DNA from: Thalassobaculum litoreum DSM 18839
GTDB lineage: Bacteria > Pseudomonadota > Alphaproteobacteria > Thalassobaculales > Thalassobaculaceae
NCBI RefSeq assembly: GCF_900102465.1
Contig: NZ_FNBW01000011.1
Location: forward strand, 1-64,000
DNA length: 64,000 bases
Direction: 5' to 3'
The notes under the pieces were generated by a model. The model saw only the letters and a program-made list of their open reading frames with translations, did no database searches and was not told where the DNA came from. Numbering within the stretch: the first letter of the stretch is position 1; each line of letters begins with the position of its first letter. A program made the position numbers and the translations under genes. Below are positions 49,164 to 58,128 of this stretch, one piece after another.

Positions 49164-49170
49164 ATAACTC

Positions 49171-49210
49171 AAAAAAGAGGGTCAACGGCGGAAATCTCCT
49201 CCGTTGACCC
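49171..49210 (-). terminator. Rho-independent terminator of the Baeyer-Villiger gene
   Basis: On the minus strand GGGTCAACGG (49210-49201) pairs with CCGTTGACCC (49188-49179) and is followed by TCTTTTTT. It separates the monooxygenase from the tetR operator. Confidence 0.85.
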
Positions 49211-49271
49211 AGGACAGGGGCCTGGCATTGGGGGGACCAGGCCTCAGGGATTTGGATGGTCTGGCCTCGGC

Positions 49272-50945
49272 TCAGGCGTTGACCGCCTCGGCCTGGCTGT
49301 CGGCTTTGTCGCGGGACAGCACGAAGCCCTCATAGCCCTTCTCCGCAACCTCGTCGCAGATGCCGCGGAACCGCGCCATGCCGCCGGCATAGGGCATGAA
49401 GACCCGGGGCTTGCCCGGAACGTTGGCCCCCAGGTACCAGGAATGACCGGCCTGCGGCAGCAGAGTGGCGTTGGCGACCTCGTTGACATGGTCGACCCAG
49501 CCGGTCACCGCTTCCTCGGTCGGCTCGATCCGGTCGATGCCGTCCTTCTCCATCGTCTCGATGCAGTCGGCGACCCATTCCACATGCTGCTCGATGGCGA
49601 CCGGCATGTTGCAGAGCACCGACGGGCTTCCCGGTCCGGTGATCGTGAACATGTTCGGGAAGCCGGCCGCCTGGATGCCCAGATAGGTGCGCGGCCCCGC
49701 CTCCCAGGCCTTGTTCAGGGTCACGCCGTCGCGGCCGACGATGCCGAGCTTCAGCAGCGAGCCGGTCATGGCGTCGAAGCCGGTTGCGAAGACGATGATG
49801 TCGAGCTCGTATTCCCCGTCGGTGGTCTTCACGCCGTTCTCGGTGATCTCGACGATCGGCGTGTCGCGCAGGTTCACCAGGCTGACATTGTCCCGGTTAT
49901 AGGCTTCGAAATAGCCGGTATCGATCGGCGGCCGCTTCGTGGCGAAGGGGTGATCGATCGCCGCCAGATTCTTGGCCGTCTCCGGATCCTTCACGATCTC
50001 GCCGATCTTGCTTTTCAGGAAGTCGGCCGCCGTGTCGTTGGCCGCCTTGTCGAGCAGGAGGTCATTGAACGACGCGCGGAACCGCAGGCCGCCGACCTCC
50101 CACGCCTTCTCGTAGATCTTGCGGCGCTCCTCGGCGGAGACGTCGAACACCTTGCGCTCGTTGATCAGGAACGGGTGACCGTTGGTCGAGGCCCGCATGG
50201 TCTGGCGGATCTCGTCGATATTCTCCTTCGCCCAGGCCTTGAACTCGGCCGACAGCGGGTGATTCTGCGCCGGGATCGAGTAGTTCGCGGTGCGCTGGAA
50301 CACGGTGAGGTGCTTGGCGGTCTCGGCGATCACCGGCACCGCCTGGATGCCGGTCGAGCCGGTGCCGATCTGGCCGACCCGCTTGCCGGTGAAGTCCACG
50401 CCCTCATGCGGCCACTGGCCGGTGTGGTACCACTTGCCCTTGAACGTATCGCGCCCGGGAATATCCGGCACGTTGGCCGAGGACAGGCAGCCCACCGCGG
50501 TGATCAGGTACTTGGCCGAGACCGTCTCGCCGTCGTCGGTGGACACCCGCCACAGATTGGCCTTCTCGTCGTAGACCGCGCCGGTGACCGTGGTGTCGAA
50601 CTGGATGTCGCGCTTCAGGTCGAGCTTGTCGGCCACGAAGTTCAGGTACCGCACGATCTCCGGCTGCTGCGGATAGCGCTCCGACCACTCCCACTCCTTC
50701 AGCAGCTCGTCGGAGAAGTAGTAGCTGTAGGAATGGCTCTCGGAATCGCAGCGCGCGCCGGGATAGCGGTTCCAGTACCAGGTCCCGCCGACCCCGTCCC
50801 CGCGCTCGATCACCCGGGCGTTCAGGCCGAGGCGGTCGCGCAGCAGATGGAGCTGGTACATCCCGGAAAACCCGGCGCCGATGATGACGGCGTCATACTG
50901 GGCCGCGCCATCGCGCTTGGCGGCAGAAGTCGATCCGATGGTCAT
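49272..50945 (-). CDS. Baeyer-Villiger flavin monooxygenase
   Basis: 557 residues from ATG 50945; GGAGG lies upstream but with a rather long spacing. FAD-binding Rossmann site IIGAGFSGMYQLHLLRDRLG, NADPH site VGQIGTGSTGIQAVPVIAET, and the BVMO fingerprint FKGKWYHTGQWPH (FxGxxxHxxxWP) near 165-180. BVMOs insert oxygen next to a ketone, giving an ester or lactone; the length and motifs resemble cyclohexanone or phenylacetone monooxygenases. A palindrome 36 bases before the start is a candidate operator; a divergent AraC regulator is nearby. Confidence 0.93.
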   Translation of the reverse strand: MTIGSTSAAKRDGAAQYDAVIIGAGFSGMYQLHLLRDRLGLNARVIERGDGVGGTWYWNRYPGARCDSESHSYSYYFSDELLKEWEWSERYPQQPEIVRYLNFVADKLDLKRDIQFDTTVTGAVYDEKANLWRVSTDDGETVSAKYLITAVGCLSSANVPDIPGRDTFKGKWYHTGQWPHEGVDFTGKRVGQIGTGSTGIQAVPVIAETAKHLTVFQRTANYSIPAQNHPLSAEFKAWAKENIDEIRQTMRASTNGHPFLINERKVFDVSAEERRKIYEKAWEVGGLRFRASFNDLLLDKAANDTAADFLKSKIGEIVKDPETAKNLAAIDHPFATKRPPIDTGYFEAYNRDNVSLVNLRDTPIVEITENGVKTTDGEYELDIIVFATGFDAMTGSLLKLGIVGRDGVTLNKAWEAGPRTYLGIQAAGFPNMFTITGPGSPSVLCNMPVAIEQHVEWVADCIETMEKDGIDRIEPTEEAVTGWVDHVNEVANATLLPQAGHSWYLGANVPGKPRVFMPYAGGMARFRGICDEVAEKGYEGFVLSRDKADSQAEAVNA

Positions 50946-51328
50946 GAGTCTTGGTATCCTCCTGATGCTCGGGGTGAATAATGAACCATCGTTCATATTC
51001 TAGCAAGCGGTCATCTGTACCACCGCGCACGGTTTCGGGACGCAGAATGCCGTGCCGGGAGCCGCCCTTCTGCGCTTAAGGATATTGACCTTTCGCGCAA
51101 TTATCGAGGATGCTCGCGTATGCAGCGTTTGGGTTGAGTCACCGCCTTGATCCGCAGCATTGGACCGACATCGAGGGAATGTCGGTCGGCGGGCCAGCCT
51201 TGGGCCGTGAAGACAGCCCGACCAGTGCCCAGGTACCCGGCAACGGGTGCCACGAATAGCCGAAGAGTGGGGGCTCTAAGGCAGCGCATGGATATTCCGG
51301 CCTGCCCGTCGTTTTGGGGGAAGACGAA
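50946..51328. other. Divergent control region, BVMO / AraC regulator
   Basis: About 380 bases, no gene seen. It contains the palindrome at 50981-50996 near the BVMO start; the rest shows nothing I can assign. Confidence 0.5.
50981..50996. promoter_or_regulatory. Palindromic operator before the BVMO gene
   Basis: ATGAAC-CATC-GTTCAT, perfect six-base arms. It is similar to the operator ahead of the Liv binding-protein gene (46097-46114), so one regulator might bind both. Confidence 0.5.
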
Positions 51329-52417
51329 ATGGCGCTGGATTCAGCCCTGCCGTCGGTGTCGCTTATTCCGGGTACTTTATCGAACGAGGAGCTGTTCTGG
51401 CGCTGGCGGACGGGGATCTCGCATTATTTCCGTTCGGTGCCGCTGGTCGATCCGCGTCGGCCGACCCGGGCGCCCAAGGTTCACTTCTACAACGCCGGCG
51501 GCTTCCATTTTTACCACACCGACCTGTCGGAGCAGCAATACGTGCGCGATCCGGCATGGCTGCGACGCAACGACGACTCCGATCCGGTGGCGATCCAACT
51601 CTTCCTGCAGGGTACCAACCACGTGGAGAACGCCGGACGGACCTACGTCATGGCGCCCGGCATGATCAATTCCGTCAATCTGGGTTACGAGGTCCGTTCC
51701 TCCTGCACGGACGCGGAGGCGCTGACCCTCGCGCTGCCTCGGCTGATGGTGGCGGAACACCTGCCGAGCCTGCATGAGACGCATGGGCCTCTGTTCGCAC
51801 TGGACAGCACCGCGGGACGGCTGCTGGGCGATTTCATGCATTCCCTGCGCGAGACGCTGCCGGCGGCATCAGCTGCCGACGCGCCGATCCTCTGCCAGGC
51901 CCTGTTCGGTCTGCTGCAGGTCCTGATCGCGAATGGGGATCCGCATTCCGTCGATGCGCGCGACGGCACCTTCATTGCCGTGCAACGCCATATCGATCGG
52001 AACCTGGGCGATCCGAACCTGGGGGTGGCCAGCATCTGCGCCAAGTACCGGATGTCGCGGGCGACCCTGTACCGGCTGTTCCAGGACGAGGGCGGCGTGC
52101 GGGGCTACATCCTGCGCCGCCGGCTGCTGGCCTGTTTCACGGCGCTGAGCAGCGAGACCCAGATGAAGCGCGGGATCTTCGACATCGCCCTGGATTACGG
52201 CTTTACCAGTCCGAGCCATTTCGCCACCCGCTTCCGCGACGAGTTCGGCATGACGCCCAGCGAGGTCCGCGAGGCCGCCCAGGCCCAACACGCCCGGGGT
52301 CAGTCACCCATATTCACCGCCGCCTCGGCCGACCTGCCGGACGTTGAACTGATGCAGCGGTGGTCGCTGGAACTGGGCAGCCAGGACAGGCGGAATCCGG
52401 CCAACGACCCGTTCTGA
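51329..52417 (+). CDS. AraC-family transcriptional activator
   Basis: 362 residues from ATG 51329; a TTG 15 bases earlier is in frame. The C-terminal AraC domain has both helix-turn-helix units: LGVASICAKYRMSRATLYRL and FDIALDYGFTSPSHFATRFR, then EFGMTPSEVR. The N-terminal ~250 residues resemble the AraC-binding-domain (AraC_binding_2) group that senses aromatic or small organic acids. It diverges from the BVMO gene and probably activates it. Confidence 0.9.
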   Translation: MALDSALPSVSLIPGTLSNEELFWRWRTGISHYFRSVPLVDPRRPTRAPKVHFYNAGGFHFYHTDLSEQQYVRDPAWLRRNDDSDPVAIQLFLQGTNHVENAGRTYVMAPGMINSVNLGYEVRSSCTDAEALTLALPRLMVAEHLPSLHETHGPLFALDSTAGRLLGDFMHSLRETLPAASAADAPILCQALFGLLQVLIANGDPHSVDARDGTFIAVQRHIDRNLGDPNLGVASICAKYRMSRATLYRLFQDEGGVRGYILRRRLLACFTALSSETQMKRGIFDIALDYGFTSPSHFATRFRDEFGMTPSEVREAAQAQHARGQSPIFTAASADLPDVELMQRWSLELGSQDRRNPANDPF

Positions 52418-52423
52418 GGTCCG

Positions 52424-53029
52424 TCACTCCGCCGCGTCGGGCCGGCGCAGCGCAAAGACCTCGGTGACCGCCGCGTAATCCATGTAGCCGCAGCGCGCCA
52501 GCGCCTGGGCGGCAGCCGTGTCGAACAGCCCGTCCTTCAGATAGACCTCGTCGATATGGACGCCGACCACCTCGCCCAGAACCATGTAGCGGGACGTCGG
52601 CTCGCCCTGGAGGTTCTTGAGCTGGATGAAATCGGTGACCTTGCATTCCAGCGCAGCCGGCGACGCGGCGACCCGCAGCGGACGGACCAGCCGGCACGGC
52701 GCGGTCTCGAGCCCGGCCAGCTCGAACTCGTCGACCTCGGCCCCCACCGGGCCGGACGACGCGTTCATCTCCTGCGCCAGCCCCAGGGTGGAGAGGTTGC
52801 AGACGAACTCGCCGGTGTCCCGGGCATTGACCGGACTGTCCTTCAGCCCTTCGCTGGTGAAGCTCACCATCGGTGGGTTGGTGTTGATGGCGCTGAAAAA
52901 GCTATAGGGCGCCAGGTTGTTCCGCCCGTCCCTGTCGACGGTAGAGATCCAGCCGATCGGCCGCGGGGCGACGATGGCCTTGAACGGATCGTGCGGCAGG
53001 CCGTGCCCGCTGCGGGGTTCGTAGAACAT
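52424..53029 (-). CDS. Flavin reductase-family FMN-binding protein
   Basis: 201 residues. FKAIVAPRPIGWISTVDRDG, NLAPYSFFSAINTNPPMVSF and TGEFVCNLSTLGLAQEMNAS are the flavin reductase-like domain of the snoaL/HpaC-type group. These enzymes supply reduced flavin to a monooxygenase or act as flavin-dependent reductases. No matching two-component oxygenase subunit is adjacent. Same strand as the inositol-phosphatase-like gene, 13 bases apart, so the two are probably one operon. Confidence 0.88.
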   Translation of the reverse strand: MFYEPRSGHGLPHDPFKAIVAPRPIGWISTVDRDGRNNLAPYSFFSAINTNPPMVSFTSEGLKDSPVNARDTGEFVCNLSTLGLAQEMNASSGPVGAEVDEFELAGLETAPCRLVRPLRVAASPAALECKVTDFIQLKNLQGEPTSRYMVLGEVVGVHIDEVYLKDGLFDTAAAQALARCGYMDYAAVTEVFALRRPDAAE

Positions 53030-53042
53030 GTCGGTCCCTTGT

Positions 53043-53852
53043 TCAGTCGTCGAACATCCGGGTCCGGCGCCGGCACTCCGCCAGCACCCCCGACGTCCCC
53101 GCGATCAGCGTGTCGGCATGCGGCCCCTTGCGTCCAGGCCGGAACGGCACGCCGTCGCCGCCGGCCTCGCGCACGATCAGCATGCCGGCGGCCACGTCCC
53201 AGTCCAGCAGATACGGGTCCCAGGTCGCATCGAGCCGGCCGTCGGCCACATAGGCGAGCTGGATCGCCGCACAGCAGTAGTTGCGGGTCTGCGCACCGGC
53301 GTCGATCAGCGCGGTGATGGTGCGGTTGAAGACGTCGGGCTCGTGGCGCGGCGAGTGGCCGACGCCGATCACGGCCGCCTCCAGCCGGGTCGCCTGTGTC
53401 ACCCGGATCGGCGCGCCGTCGCGGAAGGCGCCACCCCCGGCCGTGGCCCAGAAGGTCTCGCCGGCATTGGGATCGTGGATTACCCCGACCCTGGCCTCGC
53501 CGTCGCGGCGATAGGCGATGGAGACGACGAACTGGGGAATGCCGCGCAGGAAGTTCTGGGTGCCGTCGATCGGATCGACCACCCATCCCGTGGCGCTATC
53601 GCCGTCCGACCCGCCGGCACCGAACTCCTCGCCCAGCACCCGGTCGTCGGGGAAGTCGCGGGCGATCTCCCGACGGATCAGCTCCTCCACCTCCCGGTCG
53701 GCCGCACTGACCAGGTCCTGCGGCCCCTTGGCCTCGATCAGCAGGGTCTCGCGGTCCTCGAAGAACCGTCGGGCCAAACGCCCGGCCTCTTCGGCGGCCC
53801 GGCGGGCGGTCTCAAGCCGCTTGTCGTCGGAGGTCTGGGATGCGGCGCTCAT
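53043..53852 (-). CDS. Inositol monophosphatase-family phosphatase
   Basis: 269 residues from ATG 53852 (GGAG close upstream). Metal-binding motifs: GEEFG, then WVVDPIDGTQNFLRGIPQF (DPxDGTxN), and the C-terminal LDWDVAAGMLIVREAGG. Family members dephosphorylate inositol phosphate, PAP, or histidinol phosphate; the motif spacing fits either SuhB or a CysQ/HisN-like enzyme. First gene of a two-gene operon with the flavin reductase-like gene. Confidence 0.9.
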   Translation of the reverse strand: MSAASQTSDDKRLETARRAAEEAGRLARRFFEDRETLLIEAKGPQDLVSAADREVEELIRREIARDFPDDRVLGEEFGAGGSDGDSATGWVVDPIDGTQNFLRGIPQFVVSIAYRRDGEARVGVIHDPNAGETFWATAGGGAFRDGAPIRVTQATRLEAAVIGVGHSPRHEPDVFNRTITALIDAGAQTRNYCCAAIQLAYVADGRLDATWDPYLLDWDVAAGMLIVREAGGDGVPFRPGRKGPHADTLIAGTSGVLAECRRRTRMFDD

Positions 53853-54021
53853 GGGAACTCCAGCGGGTAATGACGCCAGCGGTTTAGAGCGACCGGGCCC
53901 TCTGTGCAACGGCCGCAGAGAATGGCCGAGGCCGGTCCGGCGCCCCCCCCCCTTATCCGCCGGGACTTTCCTGCTATGGTGCTCCCCCTCACCCGCGCGA
54001 TCTCCAATTCGGGAAACGACC

Positions 54022-56331
54022 GTGACGACCTCAGCCGCCGCCAAGCCCTCCCTGCGCCTTGAAGACCAGCGTTTCCTGACCGGCAACGGGCGGTATGTCG
54101 ACGACCAGCAGCGCCCGGGCCAGCTTCACGTCCGCTTCCTGCGCGCCGACCTCGCCCATGCGGAGATCGCCGGCATCGACGTATCGGCGGCGGAAATGCC
54201 CGGCGTGATCGGCGTGTGGACCGGCGCGGATCTGGTGGCCGACGGCATCGGCCCGATGCCCTGCAGCGTGGTCGCGGCGACGCAGGAGCCGATCATCATC
54301 CCGCCGCACCACGCACTGGCGGTCGACCGGGTGCGCTATGTGGGCGAGCCGGTGGTGCTCATCGTCGCCGACAGCGCGGAGGCCGCCGCCGATGCGGCCG
54401 AAGCCGTGACCATCGACTACGGCGAGCTGGCGACCGTCGCGGACCCTGCCGCCGCCGAGGCCGAGGGCGCGCCGCTGATCTGGCCGCAGGCGACCGGCAA
54501 CTGCGCCTACCGCTTCGCCAAGGGCGATGCCGAGGCGGTGGCGGCGGCGATGGAGAGGGCCGCCCATGTGGTCGAACTCGACCTGGACAACCACCGGGTC
54601 TCCGCCTTCCCGTTGGAGCCCAGGGCGGCAGTCGCCGACTACGACGCTGACACCGGATGCTTCGCCATGGATCTCACAGGCCAGGGGCTGCACGGCATCC
54701 GCGCCGACGTCGCCGGGCCGGTTTTCGGGCTGCCGGCCGAGCAGTTTCATCTGCGCGCCGACGACGTGGGCGGCGGGTTCGGGCTGAAGAACTTCCTGTT
54801 CGCCGAATGGGTCTGCCTGCTCTGGGCCGCGCGCAGGACCGGACGGCCGGTGCGCTGGCTCGCGACCACCGGCGAGGAACTGGCCGGCTCGATCCACGGT
54901 CGCGCGGTGACCTCCCAAGCCCGCCTGGCCCTCGATGCCGAAGGCGACTTCCTGGCGCTGGACGTGGACATGGTCGCCGATATGGGCGCGTATCTCTCCA
55001 GCGGCGGGCCGAACGCCTCCACCAACGCGGCATCGACGGCCATGGGCGGCGTCTACCGGATCCCGGCGATCCACATGCGCAGCCGCGGCGTTTTCACCAA
55101 CACCGCCCCGGTCGACGCCTATCGCGGCGCCGGCAAGCCGGAGGCGAACTTCGTCATCGAACGGCTGATCGACGCCGCCGCCCGGCGCTGCGGCTTCGAC
55201 CCGGTGGACCTGCGCCGCCGCAACATCGTCGATACCTTCCCCTACCCCAAGGCGCTCGGCGCGGTGCTCGACTGCGGCCGGTTCCGGGGCAATCTCGACG
55301 ACGCGGTCGCCCTGGCCGACCGGGACGGCTTCGAGGCGCGGCGCCAGGAGGCCACCCGGTCCGGAAAGCTGCTCGGTCTCGGCATCGCCTGCTTCCTGGA
55401 AAGCTCCCGCGGGGCGCCGCAGGAGGAGGTGGAGGTGCGCTTCGCCGCCGACGGCAAGGTGGAACTGGCCACCGGTACGGAGTCCAACGGCCAGGGGCAC
55501 GAGACGGTCTTCACCCGCCTCGCCGCCGAACGCCTCGGCCTGCCGATGGACGCCTTCCGCTTCGTGCAGGCCGACACCTTCGCCACCCGCACCGGCGCCG
55601 GCCATGGCGGCGCGCGCACCATGCATATGGGCGCCGGAACCCTGATGCTGGCGATGGACGCTATGCTGGAGAAGGCGGTGCCGCTGGCCGCCCGGCTGCT
55701 GCAGGCCGATCCGGAGACGGTCACCTTCGCCGACGGCCGGTTCAGCGCCGGCGCCGACGACCGGTCTGTGTCGCTCCTGGAGGTCGCCGCGGCCGCGCGC
55801 AGCAGCGACGCCTCACCCGAAACCTCCGAGAAGGGGCTCGACACGGCCGTGTTCCGCCGGGACGTGCCCTTCACCTTCCCCGGCGGCTGCCACATCGCCG
55901 AGGTCGAGATCGATCCGGACACCGGGCACGTGACCCTCGCCCGCTACATCGCGGTGGACGACTACGGCACCATCGTCGACCCGCAGCTCTCCGAGGGTCA
56001 GCTCCATGGCGGCGTGGTCCAGGGCATCGGCCAGGCGCTGGGCGAGCGGATCGCCTACGACCCGGACAGCGGCCAGCTGCTCAGCGGCTCGCTTATGGAT
56101 TACGCCCTGCCGCGGGCGGTCGACCTGCCGATGTTCGACGTGACCTTCGCCGGCGAGGCGACCGGCGCCAATCCGCTTGGGGCGAAGGGTGTCGGCCAGG
56201 CCGGCTGCATCGCCGCCCCGCCGGCGGTGATCAATGCGGTGGTGGACGCGCTGTCGCCTCTGGGAGTGGACCACATCCAGATGCCGGCGACGCCGGAGCG
56301 TGTGTGGCAGGCGATCGTGGCGCGGGGGTAG
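54022..56331 (+). CDS. Molybdenum-hydroxylase large subunit (xanthine dehydrogenase/CoxL family), orphan
   Basis: 769 residues from GTG 54022; an ATG at 53976 is out of frame, and a longer in-frame start at 53518 would overlap the phosphatase gene on the other strand. N-terminal a/b hammerhead (RLEDQRFLTGNGRYVDD) and the molybdopterin-binding domain with GGFGLKNFLFAEW, AYRGAGKPEANFVIERLID, ATGTESNGQGHETVF and GAKGVGQAGCIAAPPAV. Such enzymes hydroxylate aromatic N-heterocycles or aldehydes and normally need FeS and FAD subunits; neither gene is nearby. No active-site loop for CO oxidation is seen, so a heterocycle substrate is more likely. Confidence 0.88.
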   Translation: MTTSAAAKPSLRLEDQRFLTGNGRYVDDQQRPGQLHVRFLRADLAHAEIAGIDVSAAEMPGVIGVWTGADLVADGIGPMPCSVVAATQEPIIIPPHHALAVDRVRYVGEPVVLIVADSAEAAADAAEAVTIDYGELATVADPAAAEAEGAPLIWPQATGNCAYRFAKGDAEAVAAAMERAAHVVELDLDNHRVSAFPLEPRAAVADYDADTGCFAMDLTGQGLHGIRADVAGPVFGLPAEQFHLRADDVGGGFGLKNFLFAEWVCLLWAARRTGRPVRWLATTGEELAGSIHGRAVTSQARLALDAEGDFLALDVDMVADMGAYLSSGGPNASTNAASTAMGGVYRIPAIHMRSRGVFTNTAPVDAYRGAGKPEANFVIERLIDAAARRCGFDPVDLRRRNIVDTFPYPKALGAVLDCGRFRGNLDDAVALADRDGFEARRQEATRSGKLLGLGIACFLESSRGAPQEEVEVRFAADGKVELATGTESNGQGHETVFTRLAAERLGLPMDAFRFVQADTFATRTGAGHGGARTMHMGAGTLMLAMDAMLEKAVPLAARLLQADPETVTFADGRFSAGADDRSVSLLEVAAAARSSDASPETSEKGLDTAVFRRDVPFTFPGGCHIAEVEIDPDTGHVTLARYIAVDDYGTIVDPQLSEGQLHGGVVQGIGQALGERIAYDPDSGQLLSGSLMDYALPRAVDLPMFDVTFAGEATGANPLGAKGVGQAGCIAAPPAVINAVVDALSPLGVDHIQMPATPERVWQAIVARG

Positions 56332-56350
56332 AAGCGCACGCCCCACCCGA

Positions 56351-56467
56351 TCGTCTTCCCGGCCTCGCGCCGGGACCGGGGGTGCAGCACGCAGGAGCGC
56401 TTCCGAAGCTTTCTCGACGGTTCCGTCAAGCGGATGGCTGGATCCCGGCGCAAGGCCGGGAAGACGG
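56351..56467. repeat. Large inverted repeat with nested CCCGGC palindromes
   Basis: TCGTCTTCCCGGCC at the left pairs with GGCCGGGAAGACGG at the right; inside are TCCCGGC-CTCGC-GCCGGGA (56357-56375) and TCCCGGC-GCAAG-GCCGGGA (56443-56461). The second palindrome core matches the one at 21337-21355. It sits between the convergent CoxL-like and IclR genes. Confidence 0.68.
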
Positions 56468-56497
56468 GGATTTTGAGGCACGGGGCACCCCTCCCGC

Positions 56498-57259
56498 TCA
56501 CCCACCGAGTTGCCGTGAGATCGCCGCGCAGCGCTCCAGCAGCGGGCGCCAGTACGCGGCGCGATCCGCCCGGAGCCGGAAGTTCGGCACCGACACGCTG
56601 ACGCTGGCTACCGGCAGGCCTGCCGCATCGCGGATCGCCGACCCGAAGCAGACGATCCCCGTCTCGTTCTCCTCCTCGTCGGCGCTGTAGCCGAGGCGGC
56701 GGGCGGTCTCGATCCGGGCGTGCAGGGTGTCCCGGTCGGTCACCGACCTGTCGGTCACCGCGGCCAGCTCCAGCCGGCCGATCAGCGCCTCGGCCTCCGC
56801 CGTCGGCAGGGCCGCCAGGAACGCCTTGCCGACCGAACTCGTATGGAACGGCACCCGCGTCCCAACGGTGGAGGCCATGCGGACCAGTTCCGGGCTCTCC
56901 ACCTTGTCGATATAGACCATCTCGTCGAGCATCCGCACCGCGAGGTGCACCGTCTCTCCCGTCTCGTCCCGGAGCGCCTCCAGCCTGCCACGGGCGAGCG
57001 CGCGGATGTCCTGCTGGGCCAGCGCCCGGTGGGCGAGGCCGATCAGCCGGCTGCCGAGGACATAGCGCCTATCCCGGCCCTGCCGGATCAGCCCCTCGGC
57101 CTCCAGCGAGGCGAGGATGCGGTAGAGGGTCGGCCGGGTCAGCTCGAGCCGGCGCGCCAGCTCAGCCACGCTCGGCCCGCTTGGATCATCCGCCACGCAT
57201 TGCAGCACCGCCATGCTGCGCGAGAAACTCTGCGCGCCCTGGACCGGTCCCGGCTTCAT
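56498..57259 (-). CDS. IclR-family transcriptional regulator
   Basis: 253 residues from ATG 57259 (AGGAG six bases upstream). Winged helix: SFSRSMAVLQCVADDPSGPS, VAELARRLELTRPTLYRILA, SLEAEGLIRQ. The effector domain has VGTRVPFHTSSVGKAFLAAL and EENETGIVCFGSAIRD, the usual IclR ligand-pocket region. It should bind an organic acid and control the divergent SDR-dioxygenase genes. Confidence 0.93.
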   Translation of the reverse strand: MKPGPVQGAQSFSRSMAVLQCVADDPSGPSVAELARRLELTRPTLYRILASLEAEGLIRQGRDRRYVLGSRLIGLAHRALAQQDIRALARGRLEALRDETGETVHLAVRMLDEMVYIDKVESPELVRMASTVGTRVPFHTSSVGKAFLAALPTAEAEALIGRLELAAVTDRSVTDRDTLHARIETARRLGYSADEEENETGIVCFGSAIRDAAGLPVASVSVSVPNFRLRADRAAYWRPLLERCAAISRQLGG

Positions 57260-57355
57260 CGCCTGCTCCTGCGCACATTGCATCGACCGATCAGCGGGAA
57301 TTGACAGCGCTGCGGCTCCATGCAAATTCTCATAAAGTAGATATTAATCCATAAT

Positions 57356-58084
57356 ATGGACAAACCGATCATGTCAACCGGATCCGCGCCCGCGTCTCGC
57401 TCCGTCCTCGTCACCGGAGGCACCAGCGGCATCGGCCTCGCCATCGCCCGGGGCTTCGCGGCAGCCGGCCAATCGGTCACCGGCGCCGGTCTCGGCACCC
57501 TGCCGGAGCCGGAGGCGAACCTGTCCTTCCGCACCCTCGACGTCACCGACACAGCGGCGATCGCCGATCTCGCCGCCGGCCACGACCGGCTCGACGTGCT
57601 GGTGAATGCCGCCGGGGTGATCCGGCGGGGCGAGGAGCTGGAGCCGGAGGTCTTCGCCCAGGTGATCGACATCAACCTGAACGGCACCATGCGGATGTGC
57701 GCCGCCATGCGACCGACGCTGGCGTCGGCCAAGGGCTGCATCATCAACATCGCCTCCATGCTGAGCTATTTCGGCGGCGGGCTGGTGCCGGGGTATTCCG
57801 CGTCGAAGGGCGGGGTGGCGCAGCTCACCAAGTCGCTGGCCATCGCCTATGCCGCCGACGGCATCCGGGTGAACGCGCTGGCACCGGGCTGGATCGCCAC
57901 GCCGCTGACCGTCAATCTGCGGGCCGACGAGACCCGTAACGCCGCCATCACCGGCCGCACGCCGATGGGCCGCTGGGGTCAGCCGGAGGAACTGGCGGGC
58001 CCGGCCCTGTTCCTGGCGAGCGACGCCGCTTCCTTCATCACCGGCACCATCCTGAACGTGGATGGCGGCTACGCGGCCATGTGA
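57356..58084 (+). CDS. Short-chain dehydrogenase/reductase
   Basis: 242 residues; ATG 57371 is an alternative start. No ribosome site is clear for either. SDR landmarks: VLVTGGTSGIGLAIARGFAA, VNAAGVIRRG, IASMLSYFGGG with the catalytic Ser, and YSASKGGVAQLTKSLA with Tyr/Lys. A dehydrogenase of a hydroxylated catabolic intermediate is likely; it diverges from IclR and precedes the dioxygenase-like gene. Confidence 0.9.
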   Translation: MDKPIMSTGSAPASRSVLVTGGTSGIGLAIARGFAAAGQSVTGAGLGTLPEPEANLSFRTLDVTDTAAIADLAAGHDRLDVLVNAAGVIRRGEELEPEVFAQVIDINLNGTMRMCAAMRPTLASAKGCIINIASMLSYFGGGLVPGYSASKGGVAQLTKSLAIAYAADGIRVNALAPGWIATPLTVNLRADETRNAAITGRTPMGRWGQPEELAGPALFLASDAASFITGTILNVDGGYAAM

Positions 58085-58128
58085 CCGACACAGACTCGAC
58101 CGACAATCAAAAACACGGAGAGACAGCC

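Noticed and set aside
53518-54021. Extended N-terminus of the CoxL-like protein
   Set aside because: It would overlap most of the inositol-phosphatase gene on the other strand and has no family similarity; GTG 54022 gives the normal start.
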